A DNA stretch of 64,000 bases, taken from Phylloscopus collybita (lineage: Eukaryota; Chordata; Aves; Passeriformes; Phylloscopidae). The notes beneath the pieces are model-generated. The model was not told where the DNA came from, made no database searches, and saw only the letters and a list, made by a program, of their open reading frames with translations. The position numbers and the translations under genes are program-made. Position 1 is the first letter of the stretch. The number at the start of each line of letters is the position of its first letter. The stretch covers positions 36,256,001 to 36,320,000 of the forward strand of contig JAJNNQ010000137.1 in the NCBI GenBank assembly GCA_027886175.1, in the 5' to 3' direction. Of this stretch, positions 37,257 through 50,380 are shown one piece after another.

Positions 37257-39720
37257 AGTGAGGGGAAAAAAAGGCTAAGACAAAAAAGCAAGAACTGGGT
37301 CTGTGACTCTGGGAAAAGGTAAAAGAGAAGGCACTTAGGACTAAATTCTGAATGAAAAGACTAAAATTTATCTACAGAGGGTTATTTCACCTCAACAGGT
37401 CCAGTTAATCCCCAGTAGAACCACCATGATAGGAGAGAGCTGAGTATTTTCACTGGACAAGATTAATGAAACATGCACTTTAAAATATACCTCCTGCAGT
37501 TACCATCAGCTGTAAGATGTTATTTCTGCTTAAGAGAAATGCTGGTTGACAGTCACATCTAAATGTGAAGGGTCTGAGAAGCAGTAAAAGATCCAGACTT
37601 CCACAGTGCCTTATTGTGCCTGGTTTAAGCTGGTGAGTCAGAAGCCTTGGTTAGGATTTCACCCAGTGTACTCTGCAGCTGCAGATTTTTCCCTTTAGTT
37701 TTAAACCCCAATTAAGCCATAAACTGTACCATGTATCCAGAGTGCTTGTACCATATTAAAATATATGAACTACTTAGGGGGGAGCTCTTGCTTGAGCTAA
37801 GATTAGTTCACACAATTCAGTAGGAGATAAATGGGTGACTGAGGAATTTTTTTGTTCTTTTTCAATCTCCTTATTGTAGAACATATTTTTCAGTAACTCC
37901 TAGTTCAACCTGAGAAAAAAATAGATTAATAAAAAACTGAGGACAAAATATCAGGATCATGGTTCATAAAAGCTCTTTCTACATCTGTCTGTGCATAATT
38001 CATTCTTCTGTGACCTTGCCTAATATAAAAACTTCAAAGGCATGGATGGGGTTTGCATTCTGCTATTTTTGTGTGCACAATAAATTAACATGGGTAAATA
38101 TTTAGTTGATGTAGCTGCGTGGAATTTCTATGGAGGCTACGTAATCAAAATTATACACATAGTAAGTAGGAAAATGAAAGTCATACTTTTAAAATTATGT
38201 GTGCAAATGCAATTGCAACTTTAAAAGCATTTCACTTCAGCAGTTGTACTTAGTAATTTGGCATAAAATGGTGCTAAATATTTTAAGTGTCTAAATAGTT
38301 TGCCTAGGCTTATAAAAGGACAGAATTCTACTACTTCCTCCATACATATATTAAGATTGCAGGTTCTGATACAGAACCTATATTTGAAAAATTAGTGTAA
38401 ACAGTGAGATTTTCTAAAATGAAGGGATTAGGGGAAATGCATCATGTTAATTGGCTCTGCAAACTTGAGCAAACTAAGTGCAGATATGTACAGACAAGGG
38501 GATAAACTCAAATAAACACAGCTGACTCACTTTCAGTTGGTCAAGATTGAGTTTGTCTTTCTAATAAGTCAGTATATTCACTTTGCATCGTGCTAGCAAC
38601 TTCTAATTTGTGTCAGAGTTGGTGGCAGAAGACTTGTATCCAGTGGTCTGAAAGCGCAGCTGAGACTTCCATGTGTCCTCGAAGGAATGATTCCATTAAT
38701 GTACTATCCAGTCCTATTTTGGCAGAGCTAGAGAGATTTGAACAGCTGTGATAATGCAGTGCAATGCAGTATTTCCAAAGAGCCTGGTTCCTACAGTGTG
38801 TGTCAGACTTGCTAAGTTGAGTTGTCTACTAGATAGATCAGCTTGCATCTGAGCTGGTTGTTGAGGGTCCCTTAGTCAACATGGTGAAAGAAACAACCAA
38901 TCTCATCATAAAATAAGCAACTAATGTAGTAAAGTGTATAGAATGCTGAATATAATAAATTTTGGTCGTGGGATAATGTACGTAGGAAATGTTAAGGCAT
39001 AACCTGAGGTGAAAGATGAGCTTGTGGGAAAAACTAATGCCATTTACTGTAAATTAAATTAATAATTGAAGCCCAACTCAGGGGGTTGGACAGAACCTGA
39101 ATGTGAAAAAGCAACCATCAAGCTAAGGGAGCCTCAGCAGGACTGTTAGATTTTCTTATTGAGCTCTGTCATTTGTGTTAGATAGGATGCAATATATCCC
39201 AATCAAAATATGTTGGAAGACAGACACTGTCTGTTCTGACAGATGACAATCCTCTGGAGTGGATAATTGCTGCAGAGTTGAAAAATTGATTCTTTGTTTT
39301 AATCTGATTTATACCCAGATTCTTTTTTCCACACCGTTATGTGAGATACTCGCTTTTGTTCACTTAATTAGTATGTATTTAAAATTTGACTGTTTACTGA
39401 TGCTATTACTCAAAAATAAACATGGAGTAGCGCTTTGGCTAAAACTAGTGTAACTCCAGGAGTCCTCCAAGGGCACAGGGCACATGCAGTCATTGAGCAA
39501 GGCTCTGGTTTGCTTAATTCATGAATATCATAATTTTTTCATGTGTCTGTGATGCTGTGATAGGGAAGATGTCTGATACAGAAAATCCTTTATATTGTAC
39601 AGGTCTTTTCAGTGTGTAATGTCTTGTGTCATAAAAACATAAGTAGGTAGTGTTTAAGCAGTATACAGTGGCAAACAGTGATTTCTTTACAATGCAGCCA
39701 AGTGGCAGTAAGTTATGAAC
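34518..39720. other. Intergenic, no gene seen
   Basis: No exon with splice sites, no recognisable protein and no named transposon. A pure A run of about 27 lies at 37226-37252. A 13-base identity with further similarity links 36907-36931 and 38126-38150 (see findings). The moderately GC-richer patch at 36000-36360 has only short, unrecognised frames. Confidence 0.7.
37226..37252. repeat. Poly(A) mononucleotide run
   Basis: An uninterrupted run of about 27 A. It is not preceded by a recognisable retroposed gene and no target-site duplication was found, so it is most simply a mononucleotide microsatellite. Confidence 0.9.
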
Positions 39721-39829
39721 AAGGAAAAGGAAGGAAGAAGAAAAAAGAAAAGAAAAGAAAAGAAAAGAAAAGAAAAGAAAAGAAAAGAAAAGAAAAGAAA
39801 AGAAAAGAAAAGAAAAGAAAAGAAAAGAA

Positions 39830-39889
<60 letters not shown>
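39721..39889. repeat. Homopurine microsatellite (AAAAG)n then (AAAG)n
   Basis: 169 consecutive purines on the + strand. An irregular A/G leader is followed by about 17 pentamers AAAAG (39747-39832), then a sharp switch to 14 tetramers AAAG (39832-39888). Open frames of lysine/glutamate or serine/phenylalanine across it are products of the repeat, not genes. Copy number in the assembly may be inaccurate. Confidence 0.97.
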
Positions 39890-39890
<1 letters not shown>

Positions 39891-42800
39891 TGTAGTAATA
39901 TAAAACAGAAAAAAAGAAATACTCATGATTGTGAATAAAGGCATTGCACTTAGCATGCAGCTATAATCTGGTACAGGAGAAGGCACCAGACATCTGAGTA
40001 CTTAGAGAAGAAAGATATTGAGAGAGAAGTATGGAAGTGGGACAGTGCAATGTCAATTATCTGGAAATTATGTATAAAGATAAATTATTGCCTTTGACCA
40101 AGCAAAAATCAGATTTAGGCTGCACACATTTCAAACCATTGAAACATGGTAGACAAGTGAAAAGAATAGAAACGGAAACAATTACTGGGCTTCAGAAAAT
40201 TGGGAGTGGCAACACACAACGATTATGTATACTTAGGCAGCCAGAGTGTTGCCTTTTGATATTTAAATAAAACAATATTTAAACTAATATTGATTAGATT
40301 GTTAAATAAAAAGTATTGGGGAAAAAGGCATTTCTGGAGATGGGGAGGATAATGAAAGCAAGAGCATTAAGTAGTGCAAATTTACCAAGTACAGATCTTG
40401 CATGATAAACTGAATGATTGCTCTTTTTTGATAAAATTGCAAGATTATTGGATGAATTCAGACCAGTAGTTATCAGTTATTCAGATTTTCACAAGGAATT
40501 TGACAGCTGCTTTCCAAATTAATTCAAACTGACCAGGAAACAAACCTGTTCACATACAGTGAAGTTGTCTGGAAAACTGTTAACAAAAGATTATGAGGAG
40601 TGGCAATCTGTAAGACTTGGGTGAGATATCTAGAGGATGTCTGGGTTTGCTCAAGTTTTAATGTCTTCATTAATGATTTCTCAGAAAGGATGGGAAAAGC
40701 AGCCTCTTAATGACGTGTACAGTGTGAGGGACTTGTTAACAACTGTGAGAATGGGGAAAATTTATGATACCCTAAGTAAAGAATTTTATAATGGGCAGAA
40801 AATAAGATTCACCTCTCATTTCAGGCTAATTCTCCTGGGAAAAGTCATTCACAAGCTCAGTTACTTAGTTATTCAGTTGAATGGAAAAACCTAAATAGTA
40901 TCAGAGCAACATGGTCTAGAGGAACTGTCAGAGCAAAGCAAGTGCAAGTTTGCAATGAGTTGTAGTAGCAAAATGAGCAAGTATCATTATGGGATCACAC
41001 TGTAAAGCATAAGTTCACTGAGCAAGGAATCTTTGTCTACCAATTTTAGTTTGACTACAGTTGGATATAATTTTCCATTCTCAGAAAGAATTTAAGGGCT
41101 AGCAATACATTCAGGATGAGAAATAAAACAAGATTTAAAGAGATGGTAATTGATTCCTTCAATTAAATATCAACTTGTTAATGAAATTCAGTCCTTGGCA
41201 AAGAGATTATGAAAATAAAATATGTCTATATATTTATCAGTAGGTGTAAGAAAACTTCGAAAATTTTAAATGAAAGACCAATCACTAAAACATTTAGATT
41301 ACTATGAGTAACCTAAATGCAGTAAAGGGGAGGAAGTTTCTCTGATTATATCTGAAGACAAGAAGAATCCTAATACCTATAGGAAGAGTATTTGCAGTGC
41401 TATCTTGAAGTACTTTGATCATTTATATGTTAAATATTTGGATCCTTACGTCAGCTGTGATAACATGGGCCTTAAGAGACAATAAGAAGGGCAAGGGAGA
41501 AGTGCCCATAGCTTAGCTGTCACAAATTTCATAGAATGGACAGGGTGAATCTTCCAGGAGGAATAATGGGAAGGTAAAAAAAGAAATGCCAGGCCCAGGT
41601 GAATGGTCTCCCTGCTATTGCCTCGCCAGTCTAAAAAACATTGCAAAAGGTGAATCAAAATCAATAGTGTGTCAGATTTACTACCCAGTCACATCTTTAA
41701 ATTTCCCCATCTGCTGCCAGTTTGTGTCTTTAAAAGATGTTTGAAAAGCATCAACCACCTTCACTTGTTAGCTAAAAGGTGTGTAGATTGACATCTGCCA
41801 CTGGAAATGGATTGTACCTACCTGTGCTGGCATGGTTGCAGAGACTGTGCTGCTTACTGGGAGCTGCAAGAGGCAGGGGGAACAGAAGGATCTGGGCTTA
41901 CTTTCCCTGCTGTCAGAGCCTGAGATTAGCCCATGGTCAGTCTTAGCATAGTGATTACCAGAAGGCATAGTTTGGGGTGAGTAAGTATTGATAAGAAAAT
42001 ATAAAAATTATAATTTAATTTTAATTTATTTCCATCTTTACCTTTTTGTGTGTGTGTGATTGTGGCTATACCTTGAAACACTCTTACATGACTCTGATTT
42101 CTAAACCTCAGAGTCTCTCAGGAACAAATTACAGCAGTACTCAGAACCTCACCCCATTGGTAATTGAAAGCACTTTGAGCATCTTAAAAATGAGATCTTG
42201 ATGCATAGATAAATCTGGTGACACATTACAATATTGCCCTCTGAAAGTGTGCAAGATATTCCTGGCTTGCTGCATATTACATAACACAGCCATTAAATGC
42301 AGATTATCTTTCAAAGGAGAGGCAGAGATTAATGAGTCAAACAAAAATGATGAATTAAATGAGCCTGATCAGACACACTTGCAAAATTAGCTAGCAAAGA
42401 GTTCTACAGAAACAAGAAATATTAGAGCTAGATTGCTCAAACACAATTTTAAGAAGAGTGGCAATGCATATAAACATACATTATCACATTTTAGTATTAT
42501 TATATTCTTTTAATTTTCATGTCAAATGCATAATGCAAGGACATTGCAGGCGTTACTCTGCAAACAGAACTTTGGGCAAGAAAAAAGGAGACTACTTTCT
42601 CCTAAATTGAGTACTGAGACTCTGCTGCATTCTGACCCTGTGCTGGCTTTTTCTCCAGTGGGTCTGGAGTCTTCAGTGGGACTCTGTGCAAATCCAGAAA
42701 AGTCTTCCCTTGCAGTCAGGCCGGAGCAGAGCTATAAATCAAAGCCACTGATTTGCTCTTTGTCTTTAGGCAAATCATTTATCCTTAGCAGAATGCAAGT

Positions 42801-43283
42801 CATTTAGCCTTTGCATAATAATACTTTACCCCCAAGGGATATTGGGAGATCTGAGTGTTGAAAGGTGGGAAAAAGTTCAGAGAGTCTTTGGTAGAAGTTC
42901 GTTTGTGAATTCAAATTTTTCTTGTTTTAACATTCTGTGATTGGCAGGATCATTTGCTGTGTACCACTCTTAACAGCTATTTCCCACTCATGTCTGCTAA
43001 GATTTCCTTGTGTCTTGGCAAAGGTGTCACTGATGGGGTTGTTAATCTAGCTGTCTCTGATACTGACCTTTAAAAGGTTAACACCTCCCCAGCCTCTATG
43101 TCCACGCAAAGTTCCAAAAGGAACACTCCGTGCAACAGGGACACAAGTGGTCCTTGAATAATTTCATGGTATCCCCGGATTTCTGAGACACATTTGCTGA
43201 CACAGTGCAGTACTGTGGTCCCTCCAGTCCAGCTCACAGCCTGACTCTGCCTGGTTTTTCTTTTTTAGTTTTGTTTTGGGTTT

Positions 43284-43311
43284 GGGGGGGGGGGGTTGTT
43301 TGTTTGTTTGC
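43284..43311. repeat. G12 run followed by TTTG repeats
   Basis: Twelve consecutive G, then TT and (GTTT)-type repeats. The sequence is low complexity and prone to sequencing error and length polymorphism. Confidence 0.9.
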
Positions 43312-46300
43312 TTTTAGCACTCCCCTGTATTTGGTTTCTTAGCTTAAGGACTGCACTGTTCAAAGGGACTGAGTGGCTGGTACTTCTTTCTCTCCCACAG
43401 GTACAAACTGCTCTATTGTCCCAGTCTCACTGATTGACACAGTTAAGTTAAGCAGCAATTTAAACTTACCTATAATTGTTCTGTTTCAAAACTAAAGAAG
43501 GGATTTTGTGCCAGAAATCTTAGGTATTTCCTCCAAATCCATCAGTAGGTTGAATAAAAATGATATTTCTGCCTACCAGCTTTGTACAGCCTTCTTGTGG
43601 ACATTCCTGGCTGCAGTAACAATATTTCTGCAAAAATTTACAGTCTACTCAGTGGAGACTGCCAAGATGCCTTTCTGACACTACTTTAATTACCATATCA
43701 TCTGATAAATGGCTCCATAGTTCAGTGAGACTCCTTTGGTCAGGGAAATCAAGACATTGGCTCCACCAGGCTGAATACAACCTTTTTATTTAATTTATGT
43801 AAATCTCTGAAATCAGTCAAATTCCCAGTGTAAGTTTCTGGAACTCCATCCTTCACCATCATGATGTCTTTATCAGTTGATGCTAATGCTGCTGTTTCTA
43901 ACTTGAAAGCTAAGAGAAGGTGTGAAAATTGATGGATAGATGAATAGCTGCTACCCTGGAGATTTCTTATTCATGATGGAGTTGGGGCTGACAGGTGTGT
44001 GGTGAGTGAACTCAATAACATCCTGACTGTGTTTGTAATTATATTCCCTATATTTATTTTTCCAATAATTCAATATTTAACATTAACATTTCAAAATATT
44101 GTTGTAAAACATCTGTGATCTAAAACACTCTATCCAGAGCTTGAACCAAAAGTAATACATTTTCTGAGAATGGGCAATAGAAATCACTGCAAAATGAAAA
44201 TAATTCACATGCTTGATCACTGGCAGAGGCATTAGCCTTGGAGAATGTAACTCTAGCAAAAAGAGGAGCATACAAGATCTATGTGTGGCTGTGCTGACTG
44301 CGGCACAGTTTAATTGACTTGGATGGTTGACCTTCCCAGATACCTTCTAATGTGAGGGATTTTGATTGTGCCTTACAAGGAAGATGGAGAGGACACTGAG
44401 CAATGTCTCTGGAAGAGTCAAAGCAGGGAAAAAGTGCTGCCACTGCGGTTTCCGCAGTGCTGGCAGAGGCCTGAAAAAAGTTGTTTTAGCTGCAGGTGGG
44501 CTGTGATGGGGGGGGAGCTCATGCCTGTATCCTCAGAGAGGAACAGGGCACCAATCAGGCTGTGAGAGAAGATGGAATTGAAAAGCAGCTGCTTTAGTAC
44601 CATGCTTCTCAAGGCCCCTCCTCTCTCCTGCCAGCAGTACCTGCCATCAGTTCCTGCTGTTGGCTGGTGAGCCTTTGGCTGTGTGTGCAGGCAGAAGAGC
44701 TGATGTCTTTCATTGACACAGGATGCTGCGGGGAGTTGGGCTTGCTACTGGCTCTGTCTGCACACTGCCTTCCCAGCCTTAGGGCTGGACACCCTTACAA
44801 TTTGCCAAATAATAAAAAAGGTGTCAGAGGTATAGTTCTGCTGTGGAAATAGCAGTTAACCATTTTTTTCTGGTTCACCTTAGCTAATAGTAATTTTTTG
44901 ACACTTTCATCTGTTACTCATACAATTGTTGGCACTGGTGATTCCCAGGAGTTAATTGGTCCCTACAGCAACCTGAGAGAAAAACCAGTATAATTTTGGG
45001 AGAAACCTAAAAAATGTACATTTTCCCTTGGGAAAGATGGAGACAAAGAAATTCAGTGGCAGAGCACCTCTTCCAGAGTTGTGCTGCTCTTTTTCAAACC
45101 AGAGTGTCTTGACAAAGCAGCAGTAATTTCTGTGGTTAGTGATCTCATGGGAAAAGCAGTGCTGCCTGATCAGAGAAACACTTCAAAGCACTATCAAAAT
45201 TATGATAATTCCCTCATTTAAAAACTCTTTCTGGCTTCCTATCAAAGTGTGTGCTTACACTGTAGCTACACAAGTGTTATTATAGATAGCTTTAAGCTAA
45301 CTATGTCACTTTCATAATGGAGCAAATAAGCAGATACTTTTCTGCATGCTGCCTCAGAACCAAGGATCTTCAGACTGCTCACAGGCAGTTTTCACGTGAT
45401 GTTTGCAATCTTACGCTCATGTTTCTAGAATAATCTAATCTAGCTTCATACTGTGGTCATTTTCAAGTTCTTAATTGAATCCTTCTTGTTCCAGAGCCAC
45501 CAGGGGAGATTCATGGCTAGAAATTACTCTCCTTGAGGATTCACGAGCAAATATCATTTCCATTAATGCCACTTCAGGGTAAATTCAAAGATACATTCTT
45601 GGGGCTAATTTTCAAGGACATTCATTCATATTTTGTGAAGACCTAGGCCATATTTTCCTTTTGAAAGAGTAAGTGAGCCCACTTGATATTTATAGCCTAC
45701 ATCAGCAAACACCTGGTGAAGGCCATGTGTCACAGTCCAAACTTTCCAAAGGGAGGTAGATGTCACTGTAGCTGATGACTTATTGCGTCTTCAGGTAAGG
45801 ATGATCTTATAACTACAGTCATTAAAGTGTTCCCAGTGATTGGCATTACCAGACAGAACCAATTCACCAAAAGAATATTATCTGCCTCTAAGAGTAATTT
45901 TAGAATATTTATTCACAAGCAACAGAGAGCAATTGTCTTTTAAGCCAAGATGGCATAGTAAAAGTTAATATAGTAATTTTTCTTACATCATAAGCAGGCA
46001 CATTAAGCAAAGAAAGACTATCATTTTCTATCAAATAACTTTGATCAAGAATAATTACTTTCCTTCAAGCTCCTAGTTTCTTAGGATCTCCACACTTTCT
46101 GTAAAAACTAAGGTTTTAATTATATTCTTCTTCCCTAGAGAAGGACTTTTATGAAAAGGAATCTTGAGCCTTGCAGCACTTCAGCATTATACCCTTACTT
46201 CCTATTATTAGTGTAATTAAACAAGTTGATTTCACAAAGCCTGTGGACACGTTTTTTATTATACATTGCAGGGACTCCAGGAGTAGATCCTGAAGATTTC

Positions 46301-49300
46301 TTTCCACAGGATTCTCGATGTATTCTCTCTTCTTTCTTTGTCCATATAATGGGACTCTAAGTTTTCCAAGGGAGTGCTCTACTTGCATTTTGTTGGACAA
46401 AACCATCATGATATTCAAAAGAACTTGTTAGGCCTGTCCTACTTCTTTCCCAACTAAATTAATTGTAAATTTCTCTTTATTCTCTGGAAGCAGAGTTACA
46501 CAAAGCTACTACCATCTAACTTGTGAATTCTGAGCAGCTTGCTCAATCAATATTTATGAAATGATCAGTCCTAACAATGAATTGTAGTCAAAATAAGTGG
46601 TAGACCTAAAATGTAACATTTTTGATTACTAGGCATTTAATCAATCAAAGAAAAAAGTGAGGCAAAATAATGAGCGATTGAAGTACTGCAGGTGAATCAT
46701 TTTAATAATCTAATTAAGCTAAAAGTAATAACACAGTCTTTGTCAAGCTTGTCTGCAACAAAATGCTACCATGCTGAACCTCAAGAATCAAATTTCACAT
46801 TCTCCATCACCATCTCTGTGGTGCAGAAGAAATCAAATGAGATAAATTACAACCTGAAGTGCCAAAAGAAGGCACTTGTGGGATAAACATACCTCCATAT
46901 TGTCAAAATACGGCACTGCACATTTTTTCCATCGCATTAAAAATGCATAGCATAGGAAAAAAGGGTGTCAGCTGGCAGAATTAGATTTCAGGGATCAACT
47001 GCTTTAAGGAGAGACAGAATTTGTGCTGCAGTGTGCCATATCTTGAGTGATCTGAGTCCTGACAGGAGAGAATACAAACGCAGTCAGCTGCAGTGGCAAT
47101 ATATTCCACTACTGGTAGGATAACAGAGCAAGAAGAAGCAAAGTGTTTCAGACTTTCAGGTAGAAGTGTGAATGCATTGCAAATATTTATCATCATGTTA
47201 CAAAATGAGTTATTTTGTCATACAAGTGGGAAAAAATCCTTGAACCAAAGGAAAATGAAGGTTGAATTCTGGCATCTTGGCTCATAAAAGTATTGCTATC
47301 CTTGTATTTTATCCATTCTGCATTGTAGAAAATTACTTATGGTAAAGTGTCTCTTCAGGCTGAAGTGCCAAAGAGTTGTTCATCACAGGGACACATACAA
47401 GGGAGAAGAATGTTTTGGTTCAGAATTACATCACACAAAGTATGGGGTGTTAAAATGTGACACAGTGAGTCACTGGCTAAGGTTGACAAGTTGTGTGGGT
47501 GTGAGTGAGTGTGCGTGGGGGTGTGTCAGGAGCAGCAGCACTATACAGAGAGACTGGACCTATGCAGCAGGAGATTTGTTTCTGAGTAGCTCAGGTCTGC
47601 TCCCATGGACTAAAAGCCTGTTAGCTGCTGAAGTGCACCTTCTGGCTCAGTTTCCTCCAGAAGGAATCCAGTGAAAGCTTTCCCATATGAATTAAGGAGG
47701 AATAAAGTTTAGGCAAATGATGGGAAATTCTCTGGAAAGGACTCTCATCATAGGCTGTTTGCAAATACATCAGCTTTGAAAAATTAAAGCCATAAAAGGC
47801 ACAACATGTTAGCTATGATATTAGAGCACAAAACTATTCTGTCACTGACCTTATTCATAGTTACCAAAACAAGAATAACACAGATTAAAAGTTATTTTTA
47901 AATTTAAGGATCTAAATCTATATAAGATTATTATATAGATTATATAATCTATAATCTATATATAAGTAATCACATAAATCCCCCTAAAACTGATAATGAA
48001 AAAAAACTTCTTAAATCTTATTTTGATTTTATATAGAGAGGAAATTGATTATCAAACTTTGGTTTTTTATTATGACTGTGAATTGTGAGGTTGCTTAGCT
48101 CACTTAGAGTTTAATATTACGTAAACAGAGACAATAAAAAAAGTATATTTGAATTAGTCATCCAGCCTTTTCATAGTAAAAGGAGAAAAATACAGTGTTG
48201 TTCATCTGATTGTAATGTGGATATCTACATTAGGTCTGGTGGTCATATATATTTATATGTTTCGCCTGTGTAAAAAGACTAGATAATCAGGAAGGTACAG
48301 AACAGGTGAATACAGGTATATCAGGGGAGATTAATGTCAATTACAAAATCCTAATACTTCAGAATATTATTGAATCTTACCTTGATGAATCATAAATGTT
48401 TTATATAGGCATTATTTGGTGTAAACATAATAGACATGATTTTTATGTCAATGTAACAATTTATTTATACAACATCTTTTGACATTGGGTGGTATTAAAC
48501 CAGTATGGAAACGTTATAGAGGGCAGAAAAATTGCATTTATGTTTGAACTACTGCAATATTGTTTTATTATTCACAGTTTTCAAATTAAACCCAAGATCC
48601 ATTTTCCCTCAGTTAAGCACTTGAAATGAGACGTGCAAAATGTCAATGACTATCTTTTTACCTGCTAGTCCTTTCAAGTAGTAACAAAAGTAGTGCTTTT
48701 TATGTGATTAGGAATGAGATTGTTCTGAATCTTCAAGGAACAGTAATGTACACACTCAAGAATTATGTCCACAATTCACTCTGGATTTGCTCCTTCTCTC
48801 TCTTTGGGTCAGAAGGTGCTCTCATTCACCACCAGGAACAATCTCCATGACTGATGCTTCCCTGGATGAGGGCATAGAGGAGATGAGGTCCTGAGCCCTT
48901 TTGGAGCTTTCTCATAAAGAATTCAGGAGGAAATAAATGATGTCAAGGTCAAAAGTGACTTTTCCATGACTGCTATTAATTTTTCCAAAGATCTTACCTC
49001 TGAGGGTGACGACTCACTTTCTGAAGCTGCTGGTATTTGAGTGCCTTGCAAAAAATCCTCACAGTTCTTCACATCTGCCATCTTCTGTGGTTGTTTTAAA
49101 ATGCCTGTGTGAGAGATAACTCGGTCAACAGTTCAACCTAGTTTCCAAGAAACCTTCATATCTTGGATGATGGAGTATTAGCTACCTTCTATCTCTAGGC
49201 TGTGTCCAGCAAATGCTAAAAGCATTTGCACCAGGGAATGGTGCCTAGGTCCCAGGCCAAATCACACCAATTTTTGTATTCATTCTCATTGTTCCACAGA

Positions 49301-50021
49301 CTGGGCTCATGTCTCTGGGTAGCATGCTTATGGCTCCAGGAAATAACTGCTTGCTTACTTTGTTCATTTTGTTCTGTTCAAGGAAAACATCTGGAATAAT
49401 GGAAGGATTTTGTTCCAGCCTGCCAGAGTGCTCTCATTTTCTTTTCTGTCAGGCTCCCATTAGTGTACTATGGGCCCTAGGGCATGGCAGGGAGTTTGAG
49501 GGGTGCAAGGCCTTTTCAGCTGGTTTTTGAGGGCTGAGATAGCCAAAGCTGGCTGATCATGCTTAGGACCTGCGGGCTATATCCCAGCCTGGCTCCTGTT
49601 CCTGAGTCACTTCAAAGAAAGAGTGACCTAAGGCACAGAGATACAGTTTGTGCAAGATCAGGGGGCCTAAGAAGGAGCTGGGGAAGTAAATTATCTGACA
49701 GGTCTGTATCTTTCGGCAAGGAGAAAAATGCATAAAAAGGCTGATAATTATGATAACAATTGAAGTGGATTTTTCAGAAGGACAACAGAGTTACAGCTGT
49801 AATGAAAAATTATATCATCAAAGTAAGATACATGAGGTGAATTTTTGCTTTGATTTTAAGCAGGAGGGCCCAGCAAGAAGGTATGGTCTTCTATACAGCA
49901 TTATAATTACACAAAATCATGTTATAAAGACTCCATGCATTTACGTGAAAAGACTGGCATAATACAGAAAAAATGCAGAAGATTTTGGAAAGAGGTTCTT
50001 TCTAGCTTTTGAGTGGCTTTG

Positions 50022-50051
50022 GTTTTTTTGTTTGTTTGTTTGTTTGATTGA

Positions 50052-50084
<33 letters not shown>

Positions 50085-50175
50085 TGTTTGGTTTTTAAGG
50101 TTTTTTTGCAGGGTTGGGTTTGTTTGTTCATTTGTGTGGGGTTTTTTTTGTTGTTGTTTTTTGTTTTGTTTTTAA
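50022..50175. repeat. T/G-only low-complexity tract
   Basis: Loose TTTG and TTTTTG repeats with few other bases. The 101-residue lysine/asparagine-rich frame on the - strand here is a by-product of the repeat. Confidence 0.9.
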
Positions 50176-50338
50176 TACAATATAATAATTGTGTGCATTC
50201 TAGGAGTATAGGATGCAGTTGCACCATTAAACATGAAAAAGCCCACTGATGTATTTACTTAGTTATACTTTGCACATATTGCCGAGGGATGGGGGATAAC
50301 TCTGTTGTTTCTCTTCTCTATGATGTAATTAAATTTTC

Positions 50339-50380
50339 TTTTCTGTACAGTGGAAGCCACAGCTTCCACTGTACAGAAAA
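50339..50380. repeat. Perfect inverted repeat, 19-bp arms, 4-nt loop
   Basis: The left arm TTTTCTGTACAGTGGAAGC (50339-50357) and the right arm (50362-50380) are exact reverse complements around the loop CACA. Pairing stops outside the arms. As RNA it would form a 19-bp perfect stem, shorter than a usual microRNA precursor and unusually perfect. Confidence 0.97.

Larger units (their letters stand above)
39890..50338. other. Intergenic, no gene seen
   Basis: AT-rich sequence with short unrecognised frames. Low-complexity spots are G12 followed by TTTG repeats at 43284-43311, a 20-bp AT palindrome TATAGATTATATAATCTATA at 47934-47953, and T/G-rich (TTTG, TTTTG) repeats at 50022-50175. GC-richer patches at 44380-44800 and 49290-49700 show no recognisable protein. 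Confidence 0.7.

Noticed and set aside
37203..37260. Poly(A) run as the tail of a processed pseudogene
   Set aside because: No gene-like sequence precedes it, there is no AATAAA just upstream and no target-site duplication was found.
39678..39986. Lysine-rich and serine/phenylalanine-rich frames
   Set aside because: Pure products of the AAAAG/AAAG microsatellite.
47934..47953. 20-bp AT palindrome TATAGATTATATAATCTATA
   Set aside because: Its alphabet is almost only A and T, so a perfect palindrome of this length is plausible by chance in such DNA; no function is claimed.
49922..50227. 101-residue Lys/Asn-rich frame on the - strand
   Set aside because: Encoded by the T/G low-complexity tract; not a protein.
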